Below are positions 1 through 13,559 of a stretch of DNA of 64,000 bases, piece after piece (position 1 is the first letter of the stretch; every line of letters begins with the position of its first letter). The notes beneath the pieces were generated by a model that worked only from the letters and a program-made list of their open reading frames with translations, ran no database searches and was not told the origin of the DNA. This DNA is from Saprospiraceae bacterium. Its GTDB lineage: Bacteria > Bacteroidota > Bacteroidia > Chitinophagales > Saprospiraceae. Location: contig JADKFC010000001.1 in the NCBI GenBank assembly GCA_016717655.1, forward strand, positions 62,001 to 126,000, in the 5' to 3' direction. The position numbers were made by a program, and so were the translations under genes.

Positions 1-3000
1 TTTGGTTTCATGTTTTGCCTTTTCTTGTTCAATCGTAACTTCTTTAAAGAAATCTCCACAGCCGTTGTTGATGGTTACTCTCAGAGATCCGGCATTGGTA
101 ACCTCCGTATTTAAGCCGGTGGCACTGTTACTCCAGTTGATGGTAACTTCATTTTCTGTATAGTTGAGCAAGATGACACTGGCGGTGGTTTTTGTTTTTA
201 CACATGTCAGATTTTCTGAGCTCACTATGAATTCAGGTTTTGCCTTTTCAGCAATTTGAGTAGTATAACCGGTAATGCAACCATAACTGTCTTTTAATTC
301 CATTTCATATACTCCTGAGCTAAGGTTATTCCAGTTGGTTGTGTTGACAGGGCTATCATTTCCATTGATTAAAACGATAAAGCTTTCTGTGGTCTGTGTA
401 GCTAAAGTCAGACTTCCATTGGCTTGTCCGGGGCAAGCCGGCTGACTGGTAAAGCTGGCCATGATGGGCAGTCTGTATTCTACCAAATATTTGGCTGTAT
501 CTGCACATCCTCCCGTTTCAGGGGTAATGATGGTAAGCAGGGAGTCTTCTTTAATCGAGTGACCTTCAATTAGTATTTCTTCACCAGGGCATACAAGATA
601 ATTGAATGTTTTGCTTTGCGAAATACAATCAATGCCTATCAGGATGTCCAGGCTTGTTTCGTCATCACAGCCTGAAAGAACTGTTTGCAGATTGTTTGTC
701 AGTATCTTTGCTCCAGCCGGCAATGAATGGGTGTCTACAGCAATGGCATTCTGTCCGGCCGGTACATTGACCAGGGTATAGGAACCAAGCTCGGTAGTGT
801 CTGCAAAGCCTTGAGTGGATAAAATCACACCGTTTAACAAGGTGTCTGCATTATCGATGGTGCCATTGGCATTGACATCGGAATACACTTTTCCGCTTAT
901 GGTTCCCACAGGTTGGATCAATGTTAAATCAAGAGGTGCTGAGGTGGTAATACAACCATTGGTGCCTGTCAGTTGCAATTGATAGCTACCATCCATGGTC
1001 CAAACCGGATAAGCACTGTTGCCACCTTCAGCAGGCGCAACTATTACTCCGTTTTTAAACCATTGATAAGTGGCTACATCGGCAATGGCTGGATAACACA
1101 GGGTGTCAGGGGCACAACGCTCAAAACAGCCATAAGGTACCAGCTCTGTATCGGGGCCGTTTACGACAGTCACCACATTACTGATGGAGCTACATCCATT
1201 GGCATCGGTTGCGGTAACAATATAATCAGAGGCATTGCTCGCTTCTATCTGGGTCGTTTTTTTACCATTGCTCCACTTGTAGTTTAAGGTGCCTGTAGGA
1301 TTTACCACTTTGATGATATGGGTAGTGCCTTCGCAAAGGATGCCAGATGTAGTACCTGCAATTTGAGGAGGCGAGGGCAAGCCATTGACATTTATTTGTA
1401 CGGGCCCTTCTCTTTGTATGCAGCCGGTTGCTATTTCTTTGATGTCAACAAAGTATGAGTAAGCACCAGGTGTGAGTTGATTGTTAAGATTTTCATTAAA
1501 CTCGATTGAAGTACTGGCTGAAAAATTCGACCATTGGTAAGCCCAGCTGGCTTTGTTGACGACTTCCAGCTTGTAGTCTGTCCCGGCACAAAAAGATACG
1601 TTATTACCAAATGCTAATTTTACTTCATCTCCTAAAGTCATAGTGGATTTGAGGTAAGATTTGGGAAGTGGCAACACTTCTATAAAAATAGTATTGGTCG
1701 TAAATTGACAGCCGTAGCCATCGGTGATTTCTACTGCAAAAAGGCCGGTTTCAGACGAGCTTACACTTTCTGTTGTACTTTGGTTACTCCACTGCCAGCT
1801 AATTCCTCCTACAGGGGCTTGTAAGGTGGTAGTGAGTCCTTCACAAAACCGGTCACCGAGTGAGGAACTTATATTGCCTCCCAGGGTGTTGGCGTTAATT
1901 AGAACTGAACCAGAAAGATCTGCTTTACAACCGTAGATGGATTCTGCTTTTACAATCAGCGAAAAAGTAGATGGAGAATCGTATTGATGATAAGCATCCA
2001 AACCTTCATATTCATTATTAGAACCACTCAACGGATCGCCAAAATTCCAACTGGCCTTGATGATATCAGCAATGGGAGTTAGCTCCAGAGGGCTTGCTTG
2101 CTTTTCACAAACTGCCCCTGCTGATGTAATGGCAGCATTGGGCTTGGGGTGTAGCTGTATGGTTTTCTGAATCTCATCGGTACAGCTTCCATTGCTCACC
2201 TTTAGCGTTACCACATAAGTACCCTCTGATTGATAAATATGGCTGGCCTCAGCTGTTGATGCTGTATTGTCAGCGCCGCTGGCAGGGTCTCCAAAATTCC
2301 ACTCCCAACTCGTGATAGTAACACCAGGGATAAAGGTAGTTCTGTCGTAAAATTTAATTTCTGCACCTTCACACGCCAGTCCGTTTTCAAAGTCGGCAGC
2401 CAGCGGAATAGGTAGTTTTTGTTTATTGAAAATCTGACAAGTTGTACCCGTTACATTGTCTTTTACATCTGTTTGATGATACACCGAATAATAGCCAGCA
2501 TTGGAAAAATTGTGAGAAACATGGGTGCCAGTCAAATAATTGTCTAATGAGCCAATGTCACCAAAGTTCCAATAGTATCCATTACCGATCACATCTGTGG
2601 CTGTGCTGGTGAAATCAAAGGTATTGCAATCCACCATACTAAATGTATAGCCTACAGTACCTGTGGTATTGGTACATGGACTGCCTCCTCCACCACCTCC
2701 TCCGCCGCCATTGCCGGGGTCATTGGGGTCGCATTTATCATAAACTACCAGTATATTCGACTGATTGGTACATTGATGAAGATCGGTAACCACAACCTGG
2801 TAATTGCCTGTAGATTGAGAGGCATAAGTAGGAGTGGTAATGCCAAGATCCGTTCCGTTTAAAAACCACTGGTATTGATAACCACCTTCTGCGGTATTGA
2901 CTACCAGCTCAGGATAGGTCCAACCAGGTATAGATTTACAAATAGCTTCTTCATCAGGAGATGACAAATAAACATTGGGCTTAGGATAACTTTGAATTGT

Positions 3001-5327
3001 GAAATTTTCAAGGGACTTACATCCGTTGGCATCGACAACATCAACTGTATAAGTGCCGGGTGCTATCATCACTTCATTGCCGCTAGCAATTAAATTTTTA
3101 TCAACATCTTTCCAAAACGCCTGAACATATGATGGAACTACTTTTACTACCGACGGACTTCCTTCACATGCTACAGGTGAATGATCTACCACGGGTTCTG
3201 GTAGGCTGTGTACTTCTACTTGTTTGGTAAAGCTACCCGCACAGTTGGTCAGTTGTATGGTGTGGGTACCTGGCTTACTCCAAAGCAGATTGACAGCGTT
3301 GCTATCATTTGTAATAAAGGTGGCGGCATCTACGGGTGTGACTGACCATTGATACCTCAGACCTACAAACAAACTGGCTTTGATATTATAGCTGTCATAC
3401 ATACAAGAAGATACATCTCCGGTTAATTCAACCTGATTGATTTTTTCTACCACTTGTGCATAGGCATTTGATAAACATAGCTGTTTGCTCAGATCTATCT
3501 GCCTTAATTCCAACTTGTAAGGACCGTCAGATAACCACTGATAACCAAGAACAGGGCCAGTGTAGCTTGTTTTGGTACCTCCATCCCACACATCCCAGTA
3601 AAACTCTGATTTGGGTAAAGTTGATTGTGCTTTGTAGGTATATAAGGTGTTTTTACAGATGGCAAACTCACCTTCTATACCTGTTGGGGCTTTTGATTTC
3701 TCTAGTACCTCAATTTTTGAGGTTTGCTCTCCATCACATAAAGTATTGCTAGAAGCAACCACTGTGAAGTAGTCAATGCCATCAGGTACTTCCAACTGGA
3801 TCTGGGCACTGTTGTTTCCATCTTTAATCACACTGCCATTGGGAGCTATAATCTTCCATTTGTCAATGGTCACAGTTTGTGAAAAATTATTAATAGCTGT
3901 AGCAGTATATACATCTCCGATACATACCGGATTATTGTTGCTTTGCAAAGTGTAAGAGTCAGCCAGATTTACATTTAAAGTAGCCTCACCTCCGCATTTC
4001 AGATAACAGTTGTCATAAATAACCTGCACCTGGCCGGTGGTTCCATTGCCCCATTCTACGAGGATGGCATGGCTACCCTGACCAGCGGTTATACTGCCTC
4101 CCTGCACCACCCAATTATAAGTGGTTGAAGCATATTTCTGAATGGCGTACATACTGGTATTGTTCCTGCATGCCACTGTCGGCCCGGTGATGGTTGCAAG
4201 ATCTGATACGATGGGAATTTCAAAAATGGCTTTTTAGGACACTGATCATACGTACAATCCGCTACTTCCAATTCGATGTATCCAACGGGTGCTGTCCCCC
4301 AATCGATGGTAATGGATTTGTCATTGATGCCACCTCCTTCTACCAGCGTGCCATCACCCACAATTTTCCAATAAAACTTTCCACAGCTTGCCGAAGTTGA
4401 ATAGGACATTTTTGTGTTTTCGCAAATGGTCGATTTGCAATCAATTTGCGGCAGATAAAGAGATTTGATAGTGACCTCCTTACTGAAGGTGCCAAAGCAG
4501 CCACATTCATTGTACACTTTGAGATTAATGGTATAGGTGCCTGCTTGGTCATAGCTGATTACAGGAACAATGTCATTCGAAGTTTCTCCGTTGCCAAAAT
4601 CCCATTCATACCTCGTACCTTCTAAATTTTCAGGATTGGGAGAAAAGGTTTCATTGGCGCAGAATTGATTGCCAGGCAAAGTAAAATTGGCTGCAAAATC
4701 GTTTTTTACTTCAACACAATAGCCTGCTTCTCCAAAACAAGTTTGTCCCAAACCCTGAACAAAGGCGTTGAGGTATCCAAAACCGCTTTCACCCCAGGTA
4801 ACAGTTACTTGATTGCCTTGGGGGGTATAGCTTTGTGCGCCGGTAACAGACCATTCCACATTAGAAAAAATATTGCCGATCACGGTATAAGTTTCAGTGA
4901 AGCCCGGACATACTTTCTGGCATTCTCCATTTCCAACCCTCCCTCCGCAAGAAAGTGAATCTGAAGGCTCAATAGAAAAGATAGGAGGATCAAATACATT
5001 GACTAAAAGGGAATCGCTTCTTGTTTCGCCATTAGGGAAAGATGCGATGACATGGATGGTATACTGACCAGGGCAAAAAAAACAAGCATAAGTTGCATTG
5101 GAACCCTGACCATTTTGGATGGTTGCACAAAAAGTATCGTTTGGGTTAAAATTATTTACGATGTAAAGTGCTTCTAACTGCGCTTGATTGGGACTTATTT
5201 CGTTTAATTGGTAGGTTTCACAACCAATACATACTTCGCTCGGACCCACAATAATGGGCTTGTCTTGTGCAATGCTTTGAGTTATATAAATGATCAGCAA
5301 TAACAGGGTAAAAAGGATGTTTTTCAT
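1..5327 (-). CDS. Giant secreted PKD/SprB-repeat protein (3' end beyond window; one frame break)
   Basis: The first 21 residues are a signal peptide (MKNILFTLLLLIIYITQSIAQ), so it is exported. The body is a chain of Ig-like/PKD and SprB-like units: PKD cores at about residues 220-280, 910-945, 1000-1040 and 1090-1125 (YEWDFGNGETSND, WEWNFGDPASG, ASWNFGDPLSG), repeated 'DANGC' units, an eight-glycine linker near residue 875, and an SdrD_B/Cna-like unit (GKVYSDVNANGTIDNADTLL) near 1475. The start frame ends at a stop at 4089. The -1 frame stays open from about 4235 to the left edge and keeps the domain pattern. The break sits at a five-base T run (4231-4235), where one extra base restores CPKKAIFEIPIVSD. 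About 1775 residues lie in the window; any C-terminal T9SS domain would be outside. Likely a surface adhesin or gliding-type protein. Function is inferred. Confidence 0.8.
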
Positions 5328-5389
5328 CTATGCCATTTTGTGTTTTCATGTATAAGAGAACACAATTGCCTGTTTCGCTCCTTTTCAAC

Positions 5390-5420
5390 AAAAAAAAATA
5401 GGGGACAATGCCCCTATTTT
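5390..5420 (-). terminator. Rho-independent terminator of the 5450-11832 gene
   Basis: Stem AATAGGGG / CCCCTATT (5397-5404 with 5411-5418) with a 6-base loop. On the minus strand it is followed by a run of about 9 T. It starts 30 bases after the stop of the PKD gene and precedes the next minus-strand gene. Confidence 0.8.
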
Positions 5421-5449
5421 ATGAAATGCTTGTATTTGCTCCCCGAATT

Positions 5450-8400
5450 TTAATCGGAAATGATTACCTTTTTAATCACTATCGCTTCGTCATTATAAAT
5501 TTTTAATGTATAAATTCCTGGCAATAAACCATCTACTTCCAGTTGAATGAGTCCACCCTCATCCGGTAGCTTGGTAGTCGTGAGAACGAGCTGTCCGTTG
5601 GTGCGATAAATGGAAATTACCTGCACGGCCCTGGCACCTTCTTCAAGATCCATCAAAAGGGAAATTTCTGACTTAGCGGGATTGGGATACATTTTTAACA
5701 AGCCTGCATTTTTGACCTTGATATCTTTCAACAATTTGACCTTACATTTTTCTCCTGTTGGAGTGGTTCTGATAATGGTAATGCAAATGTCAAATTCTCC
5801 TTTGCTTGGAAAATTATGGGTAATAGACGCATTGCCAACGGAAACCATGCTGGTGCCATTGTAAAAGAAGTCCCAGATAAGCATATCACAATCGGTCAAT
5901 TCTCCAATAGGGGTCATGGTTACACTGGTGCCGTTGATGGTACATTGAATGCCCAGGTTGGCCTGGTATTCAAATTCTTCATCGCACTTGCATTCTTCGC
6001 CGGTGGTACTGCAAGGAGGCAACACAACGACCGTTTTGAACTGACAGCAGGATGTGCTGATGTTGCCGGGCTCATTGTGCAAGGTAGTAATGATGCAGAG
6101 ACTATCGCCAGCAACAGCCGGTGCACCTATTACCAATGAAAGGGGTCCATAGACTCCTCCCGGGGCCAGACCACCTGTAAAATTAAATTGGGTCTGATAG
6201 CCTGTCAAAACAGGATCATTGAATGATACAGAAGCACTGTAGATGGTATCTGCATTAGTGTTATGAAAATATAAACTGATAATCCAATCGCCATTTTCAT
6301 TACATTTTATAGTGATGTCATCATAGTAACCACAATCACCCGGACACAGCAGTGTAAATGAATCTATGCATAAAGGATCCAGTTCTCCTGCATTATCCAC
6401 CAACCACTTGAGTACAAATTCAGAAAAAGCCTCTGTGCCCGATTCTATACAAAATTCAGGGATAGATAGGGTGTCAAGCGGAAGAGGTCCTGTTTCATAA
6501 GTTATGGTAAATTGGTTGGCCGATAGGTCAAAGGTGGTCCAATCTGAACCCGGCAAATTGTTGAATGTGATAACCGAATTGGTATCCAAAGCGCATACCT
6601 GTACACCATAATAAAGATCATCCTGATGGTAGTTGTTGAGAACGAGTTGAAAACAACAGGAATCGGTTTCACTAACTACAATGTCTTCAATATAAACGCT
6701 GTCGCAAGGCGAACAACCCGGCATAAAGATACAGTGCACAGTGTCCATCGAACAGCACGCTGCGTTTGGATTTTCAAGCGGATTGTCTGCATGAACGGTT
6801 AATCCAAAACAAAGATCCTGATTGGCAAGACCGGTACCGGTAATGGAAAAGTTGAAGGTTGCACAATCTCCAGGAGCCAGTGGTGAGCCGCTGATATTGA
6901 TGAAAGGTGGAGCAAAGGTTGCCGTTGCAGGAGATAGGTTGTTCAATTGTATGTACTCGATAGGAAAGGTATTGTAAGGTGAATTACAGATGGTAACCTG
7001 GTATACATAACCACCGGTAGCAGGGTTACAGTGCATTGTATCTCTGCTGATGTAAACACAATCGTCAATCGGACATTCAACCTCTACAGAATCCATACAA
7101 AGTTTGTCATCGTCCGGACCAATCCAATTGAAGTAGATTACCAAAGGACTTTCAGTGGCTTCATCTACACAAACTTCGGCAATACTGGTGCTGGTGCCTG
7201 TGGGCAGTGGATTGCCGGTCACCGAATTGGCAAGAATAAATGAACTACTTGTTGAAGCAGTCATCATCCAGGCGGGATTATTACTCCCCGGTGTCATGAC
7301 AATGGAGCCCTGGGCCGTCCAGACTTGAAGGTAAAACAGTGAATCCTGGGTGTTTTCCACCGAGATGTCAAAGCAGCAATCATTGGCTGTTGGGTCTGCT
7401 GCTTCAAGAAAGACCTCTGTGTCGGTTGAATCGCAGCAAGGTACTATCACCAATATCAAGGTATCTGATGTGGCAGTACAGCCAAAGGTATTGGTAGCTG
7501 TCATCGAGTAGCTGCCGCTTTGATCTACCTCCAGACACTGCATGGTTTCTCCAGGAATGGGACTGCCATTGTAATTCCATTGATAAGACAGCATGGCTGG
7601 TGGCCCGCACAAAGTATCAGGGCTACATATCTCATAACAACCCGTTGGTAATTCACAAAAATCAGGAAGTGGGTTGATTATGATGCTGGCATCGTCTTTA
7701 CAGCCTGAAAGGGTATCAGTGGCATACACCGTGTACGTTCCGGCTTGTATGGCAATGATGGATGCGGATGTACTTCCTGTACTCCACAAAAAGGCAATGT
7801 TGGATGGAGGGGTTGCCACAGCGTTTAACAGTGTTGGACTTCCTTCGCATAAGTTGCCAGAAATTACATTGATGACTACAGACGGAGAACTAAGGGTGTC
7901 AATGGTCCACCATGGCGATACAGCACTGCATCCATTGGCGTCTGTAATACTTACATATACGCTGTCCTGGAAATTGCTGGTGCAAATTTGCAGGTTGCTA
8001 CCCGTTGCAAAAAGGATGCTATCTCCGTTGGCAGCGAACCACTGATAATTGTAGTTGAATCCCAACGGTGCAGTTAATACGATACATCCTGAATCGCAAA
8101 TCACAGATGGTCCTGTAATAAAGGCATTAGGAAGTGGGCAGATATTAACTTCTACTGAATCAGGCACTGCCGTGCAACCATTGGCATCGGTAACAGTAAC
8201 TGCATAAGTACCGGCGGTAGTCACTGAAATAATTTGGGTAGTAGCTCCGTTTGACCAATTGTAAGATGTGGCGGCAGGTGCCGTCAATACGATGGTATCT
8301 CCTACGCATACTTTTAAAGATGGAGACCAGGCAATGGTGTCGGGCATAAATTCAGGGAAGACCTGTACCATGACATTGGCCGTATCTTTGCAATTATATA

Positions 8401-11400
8401 TATCCGTGATTATTAAACTGGTGTTGTAGTTGCCACCACTTGTATAGGCATGGCTCGGATTCATGCCGGCATTGGTTGACAGGTCCCCAAAATTATAGAG
8501 ATAACTCAGGATTCCACTACCGCCGGTATAGGTAAAATTAACCGCGTCACCTACACAGGCAGGATTGGGGGCTACATTGTATGCTGCTGTTACGGGACCT
8601 AAAACGGAAACGGTCAACGTTTTTTGAACCATACAACCATTGGCATCGGTTATGGTTAGGGTGACCATGTAATTACCTGGCAGGTTGTATGTATGCAATG
8701 GCATAACACCAGGTATCGTGGTAGTAAAGGTGGTAGCATCGCCAAAATTCCAACTCCATTGGGTAATAGGATTGCCGGGCATATAAGTAGAAAAGTCAGT
8801 AAATTTTACCTCCCTGCAATTAGAGGTCAATGCAAAATCAAAATCTGCCACCAAAGGTACCATCACAGGTATACAGGTGGTCAACTGACAAAAGCCGGTA
8901 TTGGTAGAATTGGCAACACTGTAGGTAAGGCACACCAGGTGATTTCCAGCAGTACCATACTGATAAGTGGGTGAAATCGGGCCGGGATTAATGACTGTGC
9001 CGGTTAAATCGCCATAGGTCCACGAAAGAGGTGTTATCGCAGCCCCTGTATTGGTAAAACTAAAGGTAATTTGATTGCACAATGGAATATTTGAACTCGA
9101 CATCAAAGTCACTGTATGCATGGCAGGTACACATCCACCGCCGCCGCCACCACCACCGGTACAGGCAGAATGAACGACGGTTATACTATTGCTGAATAAG
9201 GAGCAGCCGGTTGATGAATCGGTCACCTCCACATTGTAAGTGTATATTCCCAATGTGGAAGCCAGATTGGCATTATGCATAAAAATGGCACTGTTGGCCC
9301 CACCCACCGGTGAACCATTGCAATACCATTGATAGGTATAATTGGGATTGGTCAAAGCGGTTAAGGTCACCGTTGTACCATTGGTGGGTAAACAAATGGT
9401 GAGTGGGTCTGCTGTAGAAATACTGGCAATGGGTGAAGGAAGGGCGTTGACATTGTAGCTGTCTGTTGATTGGCAGCCATTGTTGTCAGTGGTGGTAACT
9501 ACATACAAGCCGGCATTGTAAGCCCATATATTAATGCCGCTGGCTGTGGGTGTCCACATGGCTGATGCATAAGGTCCCGGGCCCGCGCTGAGTTGCACAC
9601 TGTCGCCGGGACACAGCTGTCCGATTTGTGTGATGTTGGCAGCTACAGGGGCATTGAGATTGGGCATTTGGGTGTAGGTAATGCTGTCATTGCATATTTT
9701 TACTTTACAAGCCAAGGTAACCGGTCCAGGTGTGTTATTCCATTGGACGGTAATATTTTGACTGCCCTGTCCGGCAATGATGCTGCCACTGGCCATGGGA
9801 CTTACCATCCAATTGAATTGGGTGCCAGCTGGCTGAGCTGGTAAAATGGTGTAAGATTGCTGACTGTTGGTGCAATAATTGCCGGGTGCAAAAGACAGTG
9901 GACCATTGAGGGTTTTGCTGTTACTGGGCATGAAATATAAACAGACATACAAAATGGGCTTGCCAGTTCACTTTGTTTTACCGAAAGGCTGTAGGGACCA
10001 GTATTGTTCCAGGTTACACTGATCGGATTTCCGGTAAATGAGCTGGGTGTACCTCCGGTAACGATCCAATCATATTGTACACCGGTTTGAGAAGACCATG
10101 CCGTATACAATTCAGTGTCACCCGGACAAATCAGCTTATTCCCGCTGATGCTGTCAGGCGGCGGTATGCTTTTTACTTCAAAGGTAAAACAGATGGTATC
10201 GTTACAAAACTGGGTTGGATCATTTGGAAAAACACAAATCTTGTAATTACCCGGATTGGCAAAGCTGGGTGTTATAAACTGGTTGCTGATCATAGGAAAG
10301 CCCCCGGTTGCAGGGCTTATAGTCCATGTAAAGCCAAGGGGAGCGGCGCTCATATCGGTAGAAAAATAAGCAGGTGTATTGACACAGATGGATGATGGAG
10401 TAGGGTAGAGGCTGTATTTAGGCCTGATCACTACGTTTTTATCCGCCACACCTTTACAATCCTCAACATCGTGCCCTGGCAGTCCCTGTAAAAATGGATT
10501 CCAATAGTCAACATGGATCGAGCCGGTAGGTCCATTGCCCCACATAATGACCACTTCGTGCATAGAATCCCCCGAAACAATCATACCGCCTGTAACAGTC
10601 CAATCGTAAATGGTACCATTCCATTTGGGGAGGGTATAGGTTTCTTTGGCGCCTGCACAAACCGCCATGTCGCCCGCTATTTGTGAGACAGAGCTGATGA
10701 TGGGTACCGTAACGGTAACCGGCTTTTCACACCATATGGCAGGAGCACAATTGTCTAGTTCCAGGGTCACATTGCCATAAGGTCCTGTTGGCCATACTAC
10801 ACAGATGGTGTCTGTTCCTTGTCCTGTAATGATGTTGATGGTGTCTCCATCTGCTTCTGTCACTGTCCAGATGTAATTACAGTTGGTAGCATCTGTCCAG
10901 TATTTTGAAGTGTCCCCTTCGCAAAGGGTAGATATCCAAAAGATATTGGGACCTGGGAGCTCATCCACAGTAATAATCATTTGGGCAGTGTCTGTACAAC
11001 AGCAAAGTGGGTTGCCCATGCTATCATAGTTGTCGTTGGTTGCATATAAGGTTACCGTATACGTGCCGGGTGTATTGTAAACATGGGTAGGACTTGTGGC
11101 CGTGCTGTTGTTGCCATCTCCAAAATCCCAGTAATAAGATGATGCCCCGGTGCTGGTATTGACAAAGGAAATGGGACTATTGTTGCAAACACAATTCATC
11201 AAGGTTGTAAAGGAGGCAATGGGCGCTGCCAAAACCTCGATACAGAACGTCATGGTTGTGGTAGTCATACCTATGGTGGTGGTCAATGTCAGGGTAGTAG
11301 CTCCCGGATTGGCCCAACTTACAACTACCTGGTGGGTATTATTGGGACCTGAAATACTGCCTCCCGGACCGGCAGTCCAAAGGTAAGTGGCATTGGGGTC

Positions 11401-11832
11401 ATTGGTTACAAAGTAAGTGACAGGGCTGTCTTCGCAGGCGTGGTATATTTTTTTTCCGTTGCCAACACCTCCTGACGTGGGTGAAACTGGCTCCGATAAA
11501 TCTACCAAAGAGCAGTTGGGTTTGGGACATTTAATGGTAATATAAACGGTGGCAGAAAATTGAACAGCAAAGGGTTTATATCGTATTTGATATTCACCAC
11601 ACGGACAAGCATCAGCGTTGGGGGTATAGGTAAGTATGCCTTGTGGTGACAAATCAAAACATTGACTTTGGCCCAGCATCATTACGGGGCCCTGAAACAT
11701 GTCGTTGAGGGTTACATCCACACTCATGGCTTCTCCCTGGGTAAAACAAATGGTATCATTCTTGAGTTCCTGGGCCGATAACGAGTAGGAGAATAAAAGT
11801 AGAATAGAGAATATGTAGGTACGTGTTTTCAT
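5450..11832 (-). CDS. Giant secreted PKD/SprB-repeat protein with T9SS type A sorting domain (one frame break)
   Basis: The start at 11832 gives a clean signal peptide (MKTRTYIFSILLLFSYSLSAQ). The upstream in-frame extension to 12003 runs into the neighbouring gene and is not used. About 2127 residues. A clear PKD unit lies at 204-264 (YYWDFGDGNNSTATSPTH), more follow an eight-glycine linker near residue 894, and SprB-like 'VTDANGC' units are repeated. The last ~80 residues are a T9SS type A domain (KMYPNPAKSEISLLM...GIYTLKIY), so the protein should cross the outer membrane by T9SS and be surface-bound or released. Frame 1 ends at 9802 and the -1 frame takes over near 9926-9940, where one missing base gives VYIS-MPSNSKTLNG. 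It lies 32 bases after the beta-helix gene, probably in one operon, and ends at the terminator at 5390-5420. Adhesive function is inferred. Confidence 0.85.
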
Positions 11833-11864
11833 TTCAAAAATTTTAAAAATCACTGGATAGTTGA

Positions 11865-13130
11865 TTAAAAAGAAATATTGGCAAAGGGATTGGTATTGGT
11901 ATTCAGGTTGGCTGCTGTCAGTATGGTGGCTAACTTGTTGGTGCCTGATATGCTGAATGAATTTACGATATTGCCGGAGGCCGTGTTGGTGGTAATCAGC
12001 CAATCAGAACCCGTAATTTCATATCCAATGGCATTGTCGCTGCTGTTGTTGTCTTGTAACTTGCCGCCGTTGAAGGAACTGAAAAAACCATTGCCGGTAT
12101 TGCTGTCGGCTGTGTTTTGTTTCAGCACTACATCTTGGCCCGCTTCAAAGCCATGTTGGGTGTTAAGCTTAGACAGATTATTTTGAGCCATGCTGGCATT
12201 GCTGAGGTAAAATCCAGAGAATCCATTGAACGAAGCCAGGCAATGATTTACCTGATTGTGGTTGCCGGTTCGGATGCCATAGTGGATATTTTGATAGGCA
12301 TTGACCTCGGTGATGATACATTCGGCTCCTGTAAACAGGCCCTGATCTCCATTGGCAGAGGTGACACAATGCTGTATGTGGCACCGACTGTCGCATTCGA
12401 TTCCTGTGTCTAGGTTATTGCCGGTAGTACAATCGCTTACCCGACTTTGGTTGCCTACATCCAGGCCATCGAGCCCATTGCTGAGAGCATGACACTGGCT
12501 AAGGGTGCATTCATTGCCACAAACCAGACCATCTCCTCCATTGTTGAGGAGTTGTAGATTCAATCCAACAAAAGAATTTGCGGTAGCGGCAGAGATGCCA
12601 TCTTCGCCCCAGCCTTGCACATAACCGTTGTATACAGTAACCCCCGTCCTACTTCCTGAAATCGTAATGCCAGAAGCTGTATTGCCAGGACTGCCTGTGA
12701 GGGAAGAAAAGTTTAAATCAATACTCACATTATTGGCTTGAATGGTAATGCCATTGCTGCCAGTAAGGTTTTGGGTCAGGATGTAAGAACCTGACTGTGT
12801 TATGGTAAAAGGTAGTTGGGAAATTGGGATCTTATAAATGGCCGATGAGCCCGGTGGGCCAGATAACATAGCTACCCATTGGGGCGTCGCAGGGCTTCCG
12901 GCATTGTAGTAAAAGCCAGGCTGGTTGTCGTTTTGATAAATCATCAGACCATTGGCCGGTAAATTGATGGCATTGCGCTGATCGGCATCCATCCGTGGTA
13001 TCAGCAGTCCTTTGTCATTGGATTTGATGTCCATAGCACTTGATGGATCAGGAAAGGTGGTGTTTACTCCTACCTGAGCATGCAGTCCAGACCAGGTAAT
13101 CAATACCAGTAAAAATAGTAATTGTCTCAT
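11865..13130 (-). CDS. Secreted right-handed beta-helix protein
   Basis: Signal peptide MRQLLFLLVLITWSGLHAQ. The N-terminal segment (about 20-60, VGVNTTFPDPSSAMDIKSND then KGLLIPRM) is the short module seen at the head of many Bacteroidota cell-surface and tail-fibre-like proteins. Residues 100-421 are a run of about 22-residue coils rich in N, G and C (NSFVGLNLQLLNNGGDGLV, ANGDQGLFTGAECIITEVN), typical of a pectate-lyase-type parallel beta-helix. No catalytic motif and no T9SS domain are visible. It lies 32 bases upstream of the giant PKD gene on the same strand, so the two are probably co-transcribed. It may be a surface or structural partner; substrate unknown. Confidence 0.75.
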   Translation of the reverse strand: MRQLLFLLVLITWSGLHAQVGVNTTFPDPSSAMDIKSNDKGLLIPRMDADQRNAINLPANGLMIYQNDNQPGFYYNAGSPATPQWVAMLSGPPGSSAIYKIPISQLPFTITQSGSYILTQNLTGSNGITIQANNVSIDLNFSSLTGSPGNTASGITISGSRTGVTVYNGYVQGWGEDGISAATANSFVGLNLQLLNNGGDGLVCGNECTLSQCHALSNGLDGLDVGNQSRVSDCTTGNNLDTGIECDSRCHIQHCVTSANGDQGLFTGAECIITEVNAYQNIHYGIRTGNHNQVNHCLASFNGFSGFYLSNASMAQNNLSKLNTQHGFEAGQDVVLKQNTADSNTGNGFFSSFNGGKLQDNNSSDNAIGYEITGSDWLITTNTASGNIVNSFSISGTNKLATILTAANLNTNTNPFANISF

Positions 13131-13559
13131 ATGCTAGATTAGATTGTTGCTTGTCAATCAATCTCATAGCCTGATCCCTGTGCTACTTTTGGACAGGTGG
13201 GGACGGCAATTAAGAAATTCTTCTTGCCGCTTTTTTCTTCCCCTCTTATCACATTCTCATCCCCCGTGGATCATGGCCACGAAACTGGTTTAGAGTAAAT
13301 GTATACAAATATTTTGTGATTATGATGAATATCAGTAAAAAATATTGTAAAAAGTTAATATATCGTTCAAACAAATAGGTGTTTACCCGGATAGTAGATG
13401 TTTATTTTTCGCTTAATCCAATTTATTTTATTTAGTGAATTCAATACAGTTTGGAACAAAAAACAGCGAGTAATTTGTTAACTATGTAAATAGGTCGAGT
13501 CTACCATAAAATGGATAGATTCCCACTTTATTTATTGAAAAAGAAGGAAATCCCCTAAC
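13131..13559. other. Intergenic, 429 bases
   Basis: Upstream region of the beta-helix operon and downstream of the DUF2911 gene. It has an imperfect stem near 13203-13232 (GGCAAttAAGAA with TTCTTcTTGCC) and an AT-rich stretch at 13300-13480. No ORF or RNA gene recognised. Confidence 0.5.

Noticed and set aside
4225..4240. Programmed -1 ribosomal frameshift in the first PKD gene
   Set aside because: The run is only five A and the heptamer T AAA AAG does not fit the A AAA AAG rule in the P site. Similar one-base breaks at unrelated homopolymers across the window make sequence error more likely.
5816..6139. 107-residue plus-strand ORF in the PKD gene
   Set aside because: Antisense to a strongly supported coding frame with a T9SS domain; several similar plus-strand shadows occur at 7674-8045, 10075-10395 and 973-1287.
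9802..12003. Start of the second PKD protein at 12003
   Set aside because: The first 57 codons overlap the beta-helix gene and lack a signal peptide; the signal peptide begins at 11832.
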